A stretch of 64,000 nucleotides of DNA. Source: Callorhinus ursinus (Eukaryota; Chordata; Mammalia; Carnivora; Otariidae). Positions within the stretch are counted from its first letter, which is position 1; each line of letters opens with the position of its first letter. Shown here in pieces: positions 11,316 to 22,101 of the stretch. The translations under genes and the position numbers were made by a program. The stretch lies in the NCBI RefSeq assembly GCF_003265705.1, contig NW_020312968.1, forward strand, positions 7,446,137 through 7,510,136, written 5' to 3'. The notes under the pieces are model-generated. The model saw only the letters and a list, made by a program, of their open reading frames with translations. It searched no databases and was not told where the DNA came from.

Positions 11316-11430
11316 TGGGGGCCGCCGCCGCCGGGCTCCCCGCGCGCCCCGCACCCCAGCCCGGCCGGCGGCTGAGCCTGCTCCCGGTCGCAGCCCGCCT
11401 CCGGCGCTGCCACCGCGCTCACCACCACCG
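11316..11430. other. Isolated 115-bp CpG-rich patch
   Basis: Sharp island of GC-rich, CpG-dense sequence starting GGGGGCCGCCGCCGCCGG and including CCCGGCCGGCGGCTGAG, in otherwise AT-rich DNA, with a SINE just downstream. No known repeat recognised. Too short for a normal CpG island. Could be a fragment of a GC-rich 5' UTR moved here, or an assembly artefact. Confidence 0.6.
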
Positions 11431-11441
11431 CTTCATATCCT

Positions 11442-11540
11442 CTTTTTTTTTAAGTAACCTCTACACACCCAGTGTGGGGCTTGAACTCATGAACCCGAGA
11501 CCAAGTCGGATGCTTTACCCCTGAACCGGCCAGACACCCC
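11442..11540 (-). mobile_element. Short tRNA-type SINE
   Basis: Body AAGTAACCTCTACACACCCAG, head ACCGGCCAGACACCCC. Confidence 0.87.
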
Positions 11541-11884
11541 TGGAGTAAAATCTTTAAACATCCTATGCATTAAAAGTATGAATCTATTCTTTCAAACCAA
11601 ATATTTGTATATGGAACTTGGTTCCTCCTCTTAATTTGTACAAAGCTACTCAGAAATTGGTATAACTGAGAATGGAGAAGGTCTTCTGACCCCCAGGCTT
11701 GGTCTGAATTTTGTTGAAGTGGACTGTCTCAAATACAAAGGACCCTCCTCAGTTCTTAACTCTTTGTCCATATTGCTAGCAACCACTAAAAACAATCATT
11801 CAATCATAATTACATTTTGTGTTCCCAGCTGAATCAAGGCTGAACTCAGGCTTTGCTGGGGGCTGAAATGACTAGGGGCATCGT
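11541..11884. other. No feature recognised
   Basis: Unique sequence without exon signals. Confidence 0.5.
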
Positions 11885-11899
11885 AAAAAAGTTTGAAGT

Positions 11900-12268
11900 T
11901 GGGGCACCAGGGTGGCTCAGTCCGTTAAGCCTCCGACTCGAGGGGCCTGGGTGGCTCAGTTGGTTGGGCGACTCAGGTCGTGATCCTGGAGTCCTGGGAT
12001 CGAGTCCCGCATCGGGCTTCCTGCTCGGCAGAGAGTCTGCTTCTCCCTCTGACCCTCCTCCCTCTCGTGCTTTCTATCTCTCATTCTCTCTCTCTCTCTC
12101 AAATAAATAAATAAAATCTTAAAAAAAAAAAAAAAGCCTCCGACTTGGTTCAGGTCATGTTCTCAGGGTTGTGAAATCGAGTCCGGCCTCAGTTCCGCTG
12201 GGCATGGAGCCAGCTTAAGATCCTCTCTCTCCCTCTGCCCCTCTACCCGCCTCTCTCCCTCTTAAGAA
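11900..12268 (+). mobile_element. CAN-SINE split by a younger CAN-SINE
   Basis: Outer plus-strand copy: the head at 11,900-11,939 resumes at about 12,134. Its own TSD is AAAAAAGTTTGAAGT (11,885-11,899), with two mismatches downstream (12,269-12,283). Confidence 0.93.
11941..12133 (+). mobile_element. CAN-SINE nested inside another CAN-SINE
   Basis: Inner copy with TSD AAGCCTCCGACTCG at about 11,927 and AAGCCTCCGACTTG at about 12,134. Confidence 0.94.
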
Positions 12269-12283
12269 AAAAAAGCTTCAAGT

Positions 12284-12840
12284 CGCAAGGAAATGCTGTA
12301 GCAACCTACCCACCAGCTCTGATGTCCACTCATACCACACTGACTGGGTTATTTCTTCAGCGAAAAAAAAAATCAAGAGGCAGATGTACTTAATAAGCCT
12401 TTGACTCTCTCTGCCCAGTATGCATATGGTGCCCTCTAGCGGCAGAGTGGAGCATTTCCGGAAAGGGAATGGAGAATCAGCTTCTATATAGCACACGCTA
12501 AATTTTCCAGCTAGTTTTTTGTTTATGTGAGCTTTATTTGAGTTAAAGGTAGAAAATAATGTACTTTCATTTGCAATTTAAGATGCAAGTTTCCATGGCA
12601 ATCTAAAATAGTTTACAGTGATTCTTTTTATATATACTCTCTCATATTATCCTTTTAGACATTTTTATATATGAGGAATAAGGTTAATCATTTAGGAAGT
12701 TTAACAATAATGAGAAAATTCTCCTCAAAAGAATTTCCTTAGTGTGCTCATAATAGCCAAGATGTTTATATTAAGGGCCTGAACCCAACTCATTAAATAA
12801 AAATAAAAGCACATTTTTTGGTGCAAAAAAGGTGATTTTA
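12284..12840. other. No feature recognised
   Basis: AT-rich unique sequence. No repeat named. Confidence 0.5.
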
Positions 12841-12842
12841 TT

Positions 12843-13036
12843 TATTTTTTTAAAGATTTTATTTATTTATTTATTTGAGAGAGAGAGAGAGCACATGAGA
12901 AGGGGGAGGGTCAGAGGGCGAAGCAGACTCCCCACTGAGCAGCAGGGAGCCCGATGCGGGACTTGATCCCTGGACTCCAGGATCATGACCTGAGCCGAAG
13001 GCAGTCGCTCTACCAACTGAGCCACCCAGGCGCCCC
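12843..13036 (-). mobile_element. CAN-SINE, long form
   Basis: TSD AAAAAAGGTGATTTTATT at about 12,825 and 13,037. Confidence 0.95.
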
Positions 13037-13054
13037 CAAAAAAGGTGATTTTAT

Positions 13055-13475
13055 TAAAGCATGGGAACAGGACCCTTGGGCAGAAAGCTGCTACCAAAAA
13101 CACATTTCTTGAAAAGGTGCTAAAGAAGAAGGTGCACCAAAAATATGCACTCTACATATTTTTCAAAAGGACATAAACTGCACGTTTTGGCACTGTCTTC
13201 TCTTCAAATTTCCTTTACCAACAGTGTATAGCACGACTTTTGATGTCCAGATGGCCCTGTAGGAAGATGACTAAGGCAGTCGTGTGCAGAAAGGCTTCTG
13301 TATAATGCAGATAAAATATAAAGATGTTATTCCAAAATTAAAGTCTGCAATGATAGTCGATTAATACCTGAAAGTTTTGAAGTGTCTTCAGATAATTAAA
13401 AAACATAAATCTTTGTATATTATGCCACTCGAGTCATGTCTTGAATGGAACTTGATGTGCAGAATCTCCACCTTT
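13055..13475. other. No feature recognised
   Basis: On the minus strand the left edge reads CTTTAATAAAATCACC, a polyadenylation-like signal, but no poly(A) run follows and no protein homology was recognised. Confidence 0.4.
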
Positions 13476-13487
13476 AAAATGAGTTTT

Positions 13488-13680
13488 AGGTGGCGCCTGG
13501 GTGGCTCAGTCGTTAAGCGTCTGCCGTCTGCTTAGGCCATGGTCCCAGGGTCCTGGGATTGAGCCCCGCATCAGGCTCCTTGCTCAGCAGGAAGCCTGCT
13601 TCTCCATCTCCCATTCCCCTTGCTTGTGTTCCCTCTTTCGCTGTGTCTCTCTCTGTCAAATAAATAAAATCTTTAAAAAA
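13488..13680 (+). mobile_element. CAN-SINE, long form (left arm of inverted pair)
   Basis: TSD AAAATGAGTTTT at 13,476-13,487, with AAAATGAGGTTT at 13,681-13,692. Confidence 0.95.
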
Positions 13681-13692
13681 AAAATGAGGTTT

Positions 13693-13879
13693 TTTTTAAA
13701 GATTTTATTTATTTATTCATGGGAGAGAGAGAGGGAGAGAGAGAGAGAGAGAGAGAAGCAGAGGGAGAAGAAGGCTCCCAAGGAGCAGGGAGCCCGATGC
13801 GGGACTCGATCCCAGGACCCTGGGATCATGACCTGAGCCGAAGGCAGACACTTAACCATCTGAGCCACCCAGGCGCCCC
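13693..13879 (-). mobile_element. CAN-SINE, long form (right arm of inverted pair)
   Basis: Opposite orientation, 12 bp from the previous copy. Flanked on the right by AAAAAATGAGTTTT, a third copy of the same target word. Confidence 0.95.
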
Positions 13880-14107
13880 AAAAAATGAGTTTTAAAATTG
13901 TCTACACAAGCAGATATTTCATTTCTGTGCTGGTTTATAGACTAGCTACTTACAATAAAATTTATTTGTAAATAAAATATTTATAATAAACAGCTTATCA
14001 GTTGTGAGAGCCAATTACTTCTCCTAAGCCCTGGTGTAAAAATAGATGCATTTCAAATATGGAATGTTTCACGTACAGATATTGGACTTTTAAAAATGGT
14101 AATCCTG

Positions 14108-14316
14108 GCGCGCCTGGGTGGCTCAGTTGGTTAAGTGACTGCCTTCGGCTCAGGTCATGATCCTGGAGTCCCGGGATCGAGTCCCGCATCGGGCTCCCTG
14201 CTGCTCAGCAGGGAGTCTGCTTCTCCCTCTGACCCTCCCCCCTCTCATGTGCTCTCTCTCTCTCTCTCTCTCATTCTCGCTCTCTCAAATAAATAAATAA
14301 ATAAAATCTTTAAAAA
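14108..14316 (+). mobile_element. CAN-SINE, long form
   Basis: Preceded by AAATGGTAATCCTGG (from 14,094) and followed by the same word at 14,317. Confidence 0.95.
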
Positions 14317-14330
14317 AAATGGTAATCCTG

Positions 14331-14529
14331 GGGCTCCTGGGAGGCTCAGATGGTTAAGCATCTGCCTTTGGTTCAGGTCATGATCTCAGGGTCCTGGGAT
14401 TGACCCTCTGAGTCAGGCTCCCCGCTCAGCAGGAAATCTGCTTCTCCCTCTCCCTCTGCAGCTCCCCCTCCTCATGCTCTCTCTCTCTCTATCTCTCTGT
14501 CTCAAATGAATAAATAAAATCTTTTTTAC
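14331..14529 (+). mobile_element. CAN-SINE, long form
   Basis: Second plus copy. The third occurrence of the target word (AAAATGGTAATCTT) follows at 14,530. Confidence 0.95.
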
Positions 14530-14544
14530 AAAAATGGTAATCTT

Positions 14545-15000
14545 AAAAATTCCCCATGTTCCATTATATTACAAAGCTGAAATTCATCTACTTCTTATAA
14601 AAAGTATTTTGTTCATTCAAGCAGCATTTTGCCCCAATCTCCTTCAGTTTCCTTCTACCATACCCTATAGTGGACCTACAAGATTACTGTGCACATGCAT
14701 TAAACCTTGAAGTAGTTTACAGTAGTAACTCTTAGTTCTAAAGTAGCATCTTCATCATATACAAATGTAGTTCAGAGATGATGCTGGAAAGATGACACAG
14801 TCCACACGTGGTTGACTCCTTCCATTGTTGTGCACGGGGCAAATGCCTTGTGTATGCCTATTATGAGAAGAATTACCTCCAAAAAATAGGTCTACTCAGC
14901 CAGCTTTTCTTTTCTTTTCAAACACACCACATTCTGTTTGTAAATCTGCAGTATTCCCATCGAAGATATGAGCATTTTAGGATCTATATCAATATGCTTT
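14545..15000. other. No feature recognised
   Basis: Unique AT-rich sequence. Confidence 0.5.
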
Positions 15001-15015
15001 AAAAAGTCATTCCAC

Positions 15016-15225
15016 GGGCTCCTGGGTGGCTCAGGCGTTAAGCGTCTGCCTTCGGCTCAGGTGGTGATCCCGGGATCCTGGGACCTAGCCCCGCATCAGG
15101 CTCCCTGCTCAGTGGGAAGCCTGCTTCTCCCTCTCCCACTCCCCCTGCTTGTGTTCCCTCTCTCGCTATCTCTCTCTGTCAAATAAATAAAATCTTTAAT
15201 AAATAAATAAATAAATAAGTAAATA
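15016..15225 (+). mobile_element. CAN-SINE, long form
   Basis: TSD AAAAAGTCATTCCAC (15,001-15,015) and AAAAGTTATTCCAC (15,226-15,239). Confidence 0.96.
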
Positions 15226-15239
15226 AAAAGTTATTCCAC

Positions 15240-16021
15240 ACCGAGGAATGGTAGCTTTCAGGACAATTGATGGGAAATTCTACATATTCATCCATGTTAA
15301 ATGTCTTCACGTGTTTAAAAGAGCGGTCTCCCTTCTTGTGATGTTCTGTTAGTTGACAACTATTAGGTTTTTTTATAAGATACTAATGATGTATGTTAGT
15401 ACACCTGGTAGACCAACCAGCTCTTCTGATGCTGGGGCAGCAGGAACCCCTGATAACTTTTTCAGAGCAAAAGTCATCTGATTTGTCCCACATTATTAAA
15501 TACTCAACTATGTTGATTTCATTCTTTCCCCTTGGCAAGAGTTGGGAATGATCACTTACACACATCAGCTTCTGAACTTCCAATTATTAACAGAGTAACT
15601 TGGGTAAAGCTACAATTTCAGATACAGTTATTACAGGATTGGGGAGCTCAGCTGGGGAGGAGTTCCTGAGACTGCAACTTAGTGGGTTTATTTAAGCAGC
15701 AGGAGGATAGAAAGGGCTACCCCAGGCAGAAAGAGCTGCACCTGCCCTGTGTGAAGCTGGGGCTTATACACTTAGTGCTCAAGGGCCAGGGGACGTGCAG
15801 GGAGTATTAGATCATAAATGTCTTCTTCGAATTTCTACTTGTAAAACCTGCTTTTGCAGGACTTCTCTGGTGCTTATCATTCAGTTCACTATTAACTGTG
15901 TGTGAGATACATAGGCAGTCAGGAGACCCTTTAAGAATTCAGCAACCTGCTGTATTCGATCCTCAAGGGAACTATGCAGGCTATAGGTCAGCCTTCTGGG
16001 CCAAAGGTGAACATTTTTCTG
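15240..16021. other. No named feature
   Basis: 15,640-16,010 is richer in G and C and could be an old LTR-type repeat, but I cannot identify it. Confidence 0.4.
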
Positions 16022-16216
16022 CTTTTTTTTTTTCTTAAAGATTTTATTTATTAGACAGAGAGACAGCGAAAGAGGGAACAGAAGCAGGGGGAGTGGGAGA
16101 GGGAGAAGCCGGCTTCCCGCCGAGCAGGGAGCCCGATGCGGGGCTCCATCTCAGGACCCTGGGATCATGACCTGAGCCGAAGGCAGACGCTTAACGACTG
16201 AGCCACCCAGGCGCCC
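16022..16216 (-). mobile_element. CAN-SINE, long form
   Basis: Complete minus copy ending GAGCCACCCAGGCGCCC. Followed 20 bp later by a second minus copy. Confidence 0.94.
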
Positions 16217-16236
16217 GCATATTCTGTTCTTCTAAT

Positions 16237-16430
16237 TTTTTTTTTTAAAGATTCCATTTATTTGACAGAAAGAGACAGAGCGAGAGAGGGAACACAAGCA
16301 GGGGGAGTGGGAGAGGGAGAAGCAGGCTTCCCGCGGAGCAGGGAGACTGATGTGGGGCTCGATTCTAGGACCTGGGATCATGACCTGAGCTGAAGGCAGG
16401 TGCTTAACGACTGAGCCACCCAGGCGCCCC
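16237..16430 (-). mobile_element. CAN-SINE, long form
   Basis: TSD TTCTGTTCTTCTAAT (16,222-16,236) and TCTGTTCTTCTTAAT (16,431-16,445). Confidence 0.95.
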
Positions 16431-16446
16431 TCTGTTCTTCTTAATC

Positions 16447-17995
16447 ACGATGATTTTCTAGCTCCTTTGTGCTGATATAGACATGTATTATTAGCATAAT
16501 AGCCAAAAATAATGAGTCATTTGACAGTGAACCAGATGTGGAGAGGTAATCTGCATGTTTTTGTTAACAGAGAGTGCATCCAAATAACCATACTCACTTT
16601 GTATTTTCCTTTCATGGTGTCATTGCCGACCGAGGCCTGGAAGTATCCTGCATCCAACCACCAAGGACAACTGTGTTTTGGGACATGAAGAATCTGGCAC
16701 AGGCAGCCTAACATCACAGTGCAGTATGAATTGCTTCCACCTTATTTTTATTTCCCATAAATATTATGAAACCCTTCCTTAAAAAAAAAAAAATGTTCTC
16801 TTTGTCTATGCAAAATATTCTAGTAGAAGACCTAGAATACAAGTTCAGTTTCAACACTTGAAAGTGAGGCAAGGGGGCCTCCTTTTCTCTCTAGGATCAC
16901 CCCTGCCAACCTTGCTACACCACTATTGTGAATTTCCTCAAAGCAAGAGAAAACAAAAGCCTTTTCTATTGCCATGTATTTTTAAACTGATAGCTTCTTT
17001 CGCATAGTTCCATTTATTGCCTAACTAAGAAGAAAAAAGACTATTCGGACTGAGAGGAAAATTCTTTTGAAAATGCTGTTGCAAACCTTGTAAAATACAG
17101 CATATGATGAAGAAAAGTTTTCCTTTCAATGGAAAAAAACAATTAAAAACAAATTAAATCTTAATATAGGCACTCTATTAATTTTAAATGTTCCACATGA
17201 AATCTATGTATTATGTTTCAGTGAAGTGAAAAATATCCTGCAGAGTTGGAAAATACACCTTTATATTTTGGTCATGTTCTTTACAAAGGATGTGGCATCT
17301 TTGAAGACAGAACAGATAGAAAATGGAAGCATATGTTTAAAAAAATGATCTTAGGCAACTATGACCTTCACATAGGTTGAAATTTGACTTGCTCTGCTGT
17401 TATTAATGGGCTCAGGCAAATTCAAGCCCTTACAACATTTATGTATGTCACATGATAGAATAAATATTCAAAGACAAAAATTAATCATATAAATAAAAAT
17501 TAAAAGCACTCTGCCTTAATTTCCTTATTTAAAAAAAATCTTCTAGAAGCTAGAGGCACATTGTTAAAAATTGTAGCCCTGAGTACAGAAACCTTGACCT
17601 TTGCCTGATAACGACTCATAAATACTGATTACAAGGAAACTGAGGCATGGTCTGTCAAACCTTTTATTAGGTTGCCAAATCAACCTGAAAAATATTTAGC
17701 AAACTTATTCACACTCGCTAATGGCATCTTTCAGAGAGATAAGCTGAAGTGGCTTACAGATCATACTGTTATTCCTCTAGATAATATTTTTCAAGTGTCA
17801 CTAAATTTAGCTTTGTTCTTTCTATTTAGGTAAGGTCTGAAGGGACCTGCACTACTTCCAATCTCTATTTTAGTTTTTTTTTTAATAAATAAATGACCAA
17901 GCTTGTCATTTTAAATATTGGGTGAACTTTTAATTCTACAGTTTTAATTTTGTTTTAAGTATAGTGTTTCATATTGAGAAACTTAAGAGAGAAGG
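16447..17995. other. No feature recognised
   Basis: About 1.5 kb without a SINE. AT-rich, no open frame above 66 codons and no exon-like signal. Confidence 0.5.
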
Positions 17996-18003
17996 CAATT
18001 AAG

Positions 18004-18201
18004 TTTTTTTTTTTTTAAAGATTTTATTTATTTGATAGAGAGAGACACAGCGAGAGAGGGAACACAAGCAGGGGCAGAGGGAGAGGGAGAAGCAGGGTTC
18101 CCGCGGAGCAGGGAGCCCGATGTGGGGCTCGATCCCAGGACCCTGGAATCGTGACCTGAGCCTAAGGAAGATGCCCAACAACTGAGCCACCCAGGAGCCC
18201 C
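18004..18201 (-). mobile_element. CAN-SINE, long form
   Basis: GCAATTAA flanks the element at about 17,995 and 18,203. Confidence 0.94.
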
Positions 18202-18217
18202 AGCAATTAACAGGTTT

Positions 18218-18418
18218 ATTTTTATTTTTTTTAAAGAGTTTATTTATTCATTTGCGAGAGAGACAGAGAGAGAACAAGCAGGGGGAGAGGCAGAGGGAGA
18301 GGGAGAAGCAGACTCCCCACTGAGCAAGGAGCCCAATGAGGGACTCTATCCCGGGACCCTGGGATCATGACCTGAGCCGAAGGCCGACGCTTAACCATCT
18401 GAGCCACCCAGGCACCCT
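18218..18418 (-). mobile_element. CAN-SINE, long form
   Basis: TSD CAATTAACAGGTTTA at 18,203-18,217 and 18,419-18,433. It overlaps the right flank of the previous SINE. Confidence 0.96.
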
Positions 18419-18487
18419 CAATTAACAGGTTTAAAAAGATTATGTTGAATGTAGTACTTTTCCAGATTATATATTTTTTTCTTTTCT

Positions 18488-18591
18488 TTTCTTTTTTTTT
18501 AAGTAAACTTTATACCCAACATGGGGCTACAACTCATGAACCCAAAATCAAGAGTCATGGTACTCTACCAAATGAGCCAGCCAGGTGTCCC
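18488..18591 (-). mobile_element. Short tRNA-type SINE
   Basis: Body AAGTAAACTTTATACCC and head GAGCCAGCCAGGTGTCCC. Confidence 0.87.
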
Positions 18592-18614
18592 TTTTTCAGA
18601 GTTTTTATTAGGGG

Positions 18615-18684
18615 TGCTCATTAAATGGCTGGATTATTGCTCATTAAATGGCTGGACGTATAAGTACGTCCCATCCACGTACTT
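18615..18684. repeat. Tandem 18-bp duplication plus 8-bp-arm hairpin
   Basis: GCTCATTAAATGGCTGGA occurs twice with a short spacer, followed by AAGTACGT / CCCATCC / ACGTACTT, a perfect 8-bp inverted repeat at 18,662-18,684. Confidence 0.85.
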
Positions 18685-18779
18685 CTAATTCAGTTCATTC
18701 AGCTCATTCTGGGAGGCAGGAAGCAGCACCTTTCTCTGAAAATGTTGTATGAGGCCTCACTCCAAGGTATTTAGGTAGT

Positions 18780-19090
18780 ACCATATTATTGTTATGATGT
18801 GTGGCATTTCATAACGCATTTCCACAATTTTTAATCCATTTGACTCTTAGATTTTTTAATTTTTATTTTTAAGTCATCTCTACACCCAATGTGGGGCTCA
18901 AACTTACAACCCTGAGATCAACAGTTGCACGCTCCACCAACTAAGCCAGCCAGGCACCCTCCATTTGATTCTTTTAACAATCCTGAAGTAGTGAAAACAG
19001 ACGCTGTTGTCCTATTTTCTAAGGTTCCAGAGGTAAATGAACATATCCAAGGACACCGAGCTCTAAGTGGTGGAAGCAAGCTTTGACCTC
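18780..19090 (-). repeat. MIR split by a SINE
   Basis: Reverse MIR (CATTTCATAACGCATTTCCACAA; then CCTATTTTCTAAGGTTCCAGAG). A short SINE at 18,849-18,959 interrupts it. Confidence 0.55.
18849..18959 (-). mobile_element. Short tRNA-type SINE inside MIR
   Basis: TSD CCATTTGACTCTT (about 18,836) and CCATTTGATTCTT (about 18,960). Confidence 0.9.
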
Positions 19091-19149
19091 CAAATCTTTG
19101 TGACTCCAAATCTCAAGCTTTTTTTTTTACAACTTAAGGTAAAATGTTC

Positions 19150-19285
19150 TAGATATTTTTTGGGGAGGGGCTTTATTATTATTATTATTATTGAGGTATT
19201 ATTGGCATATAACATATTAATTTCAGGTGTACAACATAATGATTTGATATTTGCATAAATTGTGAAATTCTCATCACAATAAAAA
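19150..19285. repeat. Old LINE-1 3' region fragment
   Basis: TTGAGGTATTATTGGCATAT, then AATTTCAGGTGTACAACATA and GATTTGATATTTGCAT are typical of old L1 3' regions. Includes (TTA)n at 19,171-19,191. Confidence 0.7.
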
Positions 19286-19296
19286 CCAGATCCCTT

Positions 19297-19475
19297 ATTT
19301 TTTTTTAATTCATTCATTTGAAGGAGAGAGGCAGAGAGAGCACAAGCAGGGGCAGAGGTAGAAGCAGGCTCCCCGCTGAGCTGGGAGCCAGATGTGGGGC
19401 TCGATCCCAGGACCTGGAGATCATGACCTGAGCCGAAGGCAGATGCTTAACCATCTGAGCCACCCAGGTGCCCCC
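19297..19475 (-). mobile_element. CAN-SINE, long form
   Basis: TSD AAAACCAGATCCCTT / AAAACCAGATCCTTT on either side. It sits at the end of the L1 fragment. Confidence 0.95.
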
Positions 19476-19490
19476 AAAACCAGATCCTTT

Positions 19491-20194
19491 AATACGCAAA
19501 CTCTTAACTGCTACCAGTACTCCCCACTCCTCACCAAACCCCACTACTGTGGGGCCCTAGCGGTGGCTTTCTGGGTCACAAGGAAATGTAGGAAAGATAA
19601 GCCAGTCTAAGCTTACGATGCTCACTGGCATCTTGGCAGCTAGATATGTACTGTTACAGTTTTATCTCGAAGGAGTAAACTTTAGTCAAGTTTAAATATA
19701 TTAGGACCACCTGTTGCACAATTCCTTCCCATCAGCCCCTCACCTTAGCAACCCACATGCCAAATAAGCAGAAGTTTATCAGGAAAAATTACAAGAAAGT
19801 GCCAGCAAATGCAGCCTCCATTCCCAGTTCCAAAGTTATCTCCAGGTCTCGGCTGGTGCTCAGTTTCCTGCTGTCTGGCATCTTGTGACATTCAGCTCTT
19901 GCTCATGAGCACTGGAAAAGTCCCAGGTGGATCCCAACACTCCCAGCACTTGGCACCAAAGGTCCCATTTGGATCTTTCCATGACTTTCCCAATATCCAG
20001 CCCCCAGAGATAAGAATAATGCTAACATTACATAAATGCTATCGGTAAAAAAAATAAGGGAGAGAGAGAGAGGAAGGACAGAGAGAACGATGTCCGTTCT
20101 AATAGATTGCACAGATTTCAAAAAAGATTGCCAATGATCACTTAATGGCCCTTGTGATTATAGTGAGAAACAAATAAAATTAACTGAATATTTT
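19491..20194. other. No feature recognised
   Basis: Unique sequence, no exon signal recognised. Confidence 0.5.
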
Positions 20195-20400
20195 TTTAAT
20201 GCCACGCAGCGTGCCAAGAGCTTTACATGAATTATATCATGAAATCCTTATAGTTGTTTCATGAGAAAAATATTATTCTTATCCCCATTTTACAGATGAG
20301 AAAAACGGAGATCCAGAAAGTCACAGTAGTTTGCTCAAGCTCACTTCATTTGCAAATTATGGGGCGGAAATGTTCACCAAGGCTGAGAGTGGCATTTGGG
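20195..20400 (-). repeat. MIR
   Basis: Reverse MIR core CCCCATTTTACAGATGAGAA, then AGTAGTTTGCTCAAGCTCAC. Confidence 0.75.
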
Positions 20401-20503
20401 TTTTAAAAGCATTGTTTAGGGAGACAAAGGAAGGACATATGGGCCAAGGGGTGATTGAAGTAACCACTGACTTCCTTCCTAAAGCCTAAACCCAATGCAT
20501 TTA

Positions 20504-20710
20504 TTTATTTATTTATTATTAATTTTTTTTAAGATTTTATTTATTTATTTGACAGAGAGAGACACAGTGAGAGAATGAACACAAGCAGGGGGAGTGGGAG
20601 AGGGAGAAGCAGGGGAGCAGGGAGCCCGATGAGGGGCTCGATCCCAGGACCCCGGGATCATGACCTGAGCCGAAGGCAGACACTTAACGACAGAGCCACC
20701 CAGGCGCCCC
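20504..20710 (-). mobile_element. CAN-SINE, long form
   Basis: TSD AACCCAATGCATTTA at 20,489-20,503 and 20,711-20,725, perfect. The internal CT-rich part is shortened. Confidence 0.96.
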
Positions 20711-20867
20711 AACCCAATGCATTTATATAAAGCTTCTATGATTTGGTAGGAAATATGTGTGGCTGAGATGAATCATGAATGGCCCCTCATATTGTTAGGA
20801 TTGGGCAGTTGATCAAAGTATTTGTTGTGCTGATATAGAAATAATGCCCCATAAGAGGATCCTTTTC

Positions 20868-21052
20868 TTTTTAAGATTTTATTTATTTGACAGAGACAAT
20901 GAGAGAGGGAACCCCAAGCAGGGGGAGTGGGAGAGGGAGAAGCAGGCTCCCCGCTGAGCAAGGAACCCAATGCAGGGCTCGATCCCAGGACCCTGGGATC
21001 ATGACCTGAGCCGAAGGCAGATGCTTAACCGACTGAGCCACCCAGGCGCCCC
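20868..21052 (-). mobile_element. CAN-SINE, long form
   Basis: TSD AAGAGGATCCTTTTC at 20,853-20,867 and 21,053-21,067, perfect. Confidence 0.96.
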
Positions 21053-21304
21053 AAGAGGATCCTTTTCTGCTTTGCAAATCAAATGCAAGGAGCTTACAGA
21101 GACCACACCCGGGTTTAGACTGCTACAAAGTAGTTTCTCTGCACTGCAGAAGAGGATAAGAATAGATTGATTCATTATTATCTTTAGACAACGTATTTAT
21201 CTTTTTTGTAGTTGTGCTTTAGTACAGTGAAGAGAGTGGATAAACACTTTTCGTGGGAGGCCTTATTTTTGGGTTAAAAGGCTCACAAATACACATGTTA
21301 TTTC

Positions 21305-21475
21305 TTCATTTTTATGACCAGTGGTATTGACTATATTCCCTATGCTGTACTTGTTTATTTTATAACTGGAACTTTGTACCGCTGTTTCCTAGTCACCCAT
21401 GCCCTCACCCGCCTTCCATTCCGGCAACCGCCAGTTTGTGCTCTGTATGTGAGTCTGTTTTTCCTGTGTCCGTCC
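21305..21475. repeat. Old LINE-1 3' region fragment
   Basis: GACTATATTCCCTATGCTG, TTATTTTATAACTGGAACTT and GGCAACCGCCAGTTTGTGCT follow the order of an old L1 3' region, plausibly the same family as the piece at 19,150. Confidence 0.7.
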
Positions 21476-21488
21476 CATCCACGTACTT

Positions 21489-21821
21489 TGAATGGTGAAG
21501 CGGGGGAGAAGCGTTGTGTGGTGCTGTGATTAGGTCTCAGTCTTTTGGTGAGCCTGTGCCTGTGGACTATGAGCTTCAAGGCGCTTCTCGTATTTTCCTC
21601 CTCTCCTCATGAGCACCGGAAAGGTGGGACAGGGTGGCTAGCCTGGGCTGGAGCTGGGGGCTTCTTTTCTCCCATTCGGAAAGCTAGGTGGAATTGGGTA
21701 TTTCCCTAATGGACTCTGATAAACCCCAGCAGGTTAGGCTCCAGTCAAAGAGTTTCTCCTGAGGGCAGACCTTGCTAACAAGGGAATGATTTGATATATT
21801 TTATGTTTTTTTTTTAGTTAG
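21489..21821. other. No feature recognised
   Basis: Moderately GC-rich, possibly a decayed repeat. Confidence 0.4.
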
Positions 21822-22011
21822 TTTTTTTTTTTTTTAAGAGTTATTTATTTGAGAGAGAGAGCATGAGTGTGGGGAGGAGCGGAGAGACTCTCAAGCAGAT
21901 TCCCTGCTTAGCGGGGAGCCTGTAGTGGGGCTCGATCTCATGACCCTGATATCATGACCTGAGCTGAAATCAAGAGTTGGACACTCAACCAGCTGAGCCA
22001 CCCAAGTGCCC
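21822..22011 (-). mobile_element. CAN-SINE, older long form
   Basis: Diverged copy with GAGCATGAGTGTGGGGAGGAG and head GCCACCCAAGTGCCC. Confidence 0.9.
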
Positions 22012-22018
22012 ATTTTAG

Positions 22019-22101
22019 GTTTTATTTTTAATTAAGTCTCTACACCGAAGGTAGGGCTCAAACCTACAACCCTGAGATCCAGAGTTGCATGATCTCCTGA
22101 C
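22019..22101 (-). mobile_element. Short tRNA-type SINE, head lost
   Basis: AAGTCTCTACACCGAAGGTAG to GCATGATCTCCTGAC, then the match stops before the head. Confidence 0.8.

Noticed and set aside
13040..13130. Possible processed pseudogene end on the minus strand
   Set aside because: A polyadenylation-like signal is present but there is no poly(A) run, no flanking duplication of its own and no recognisable protein.
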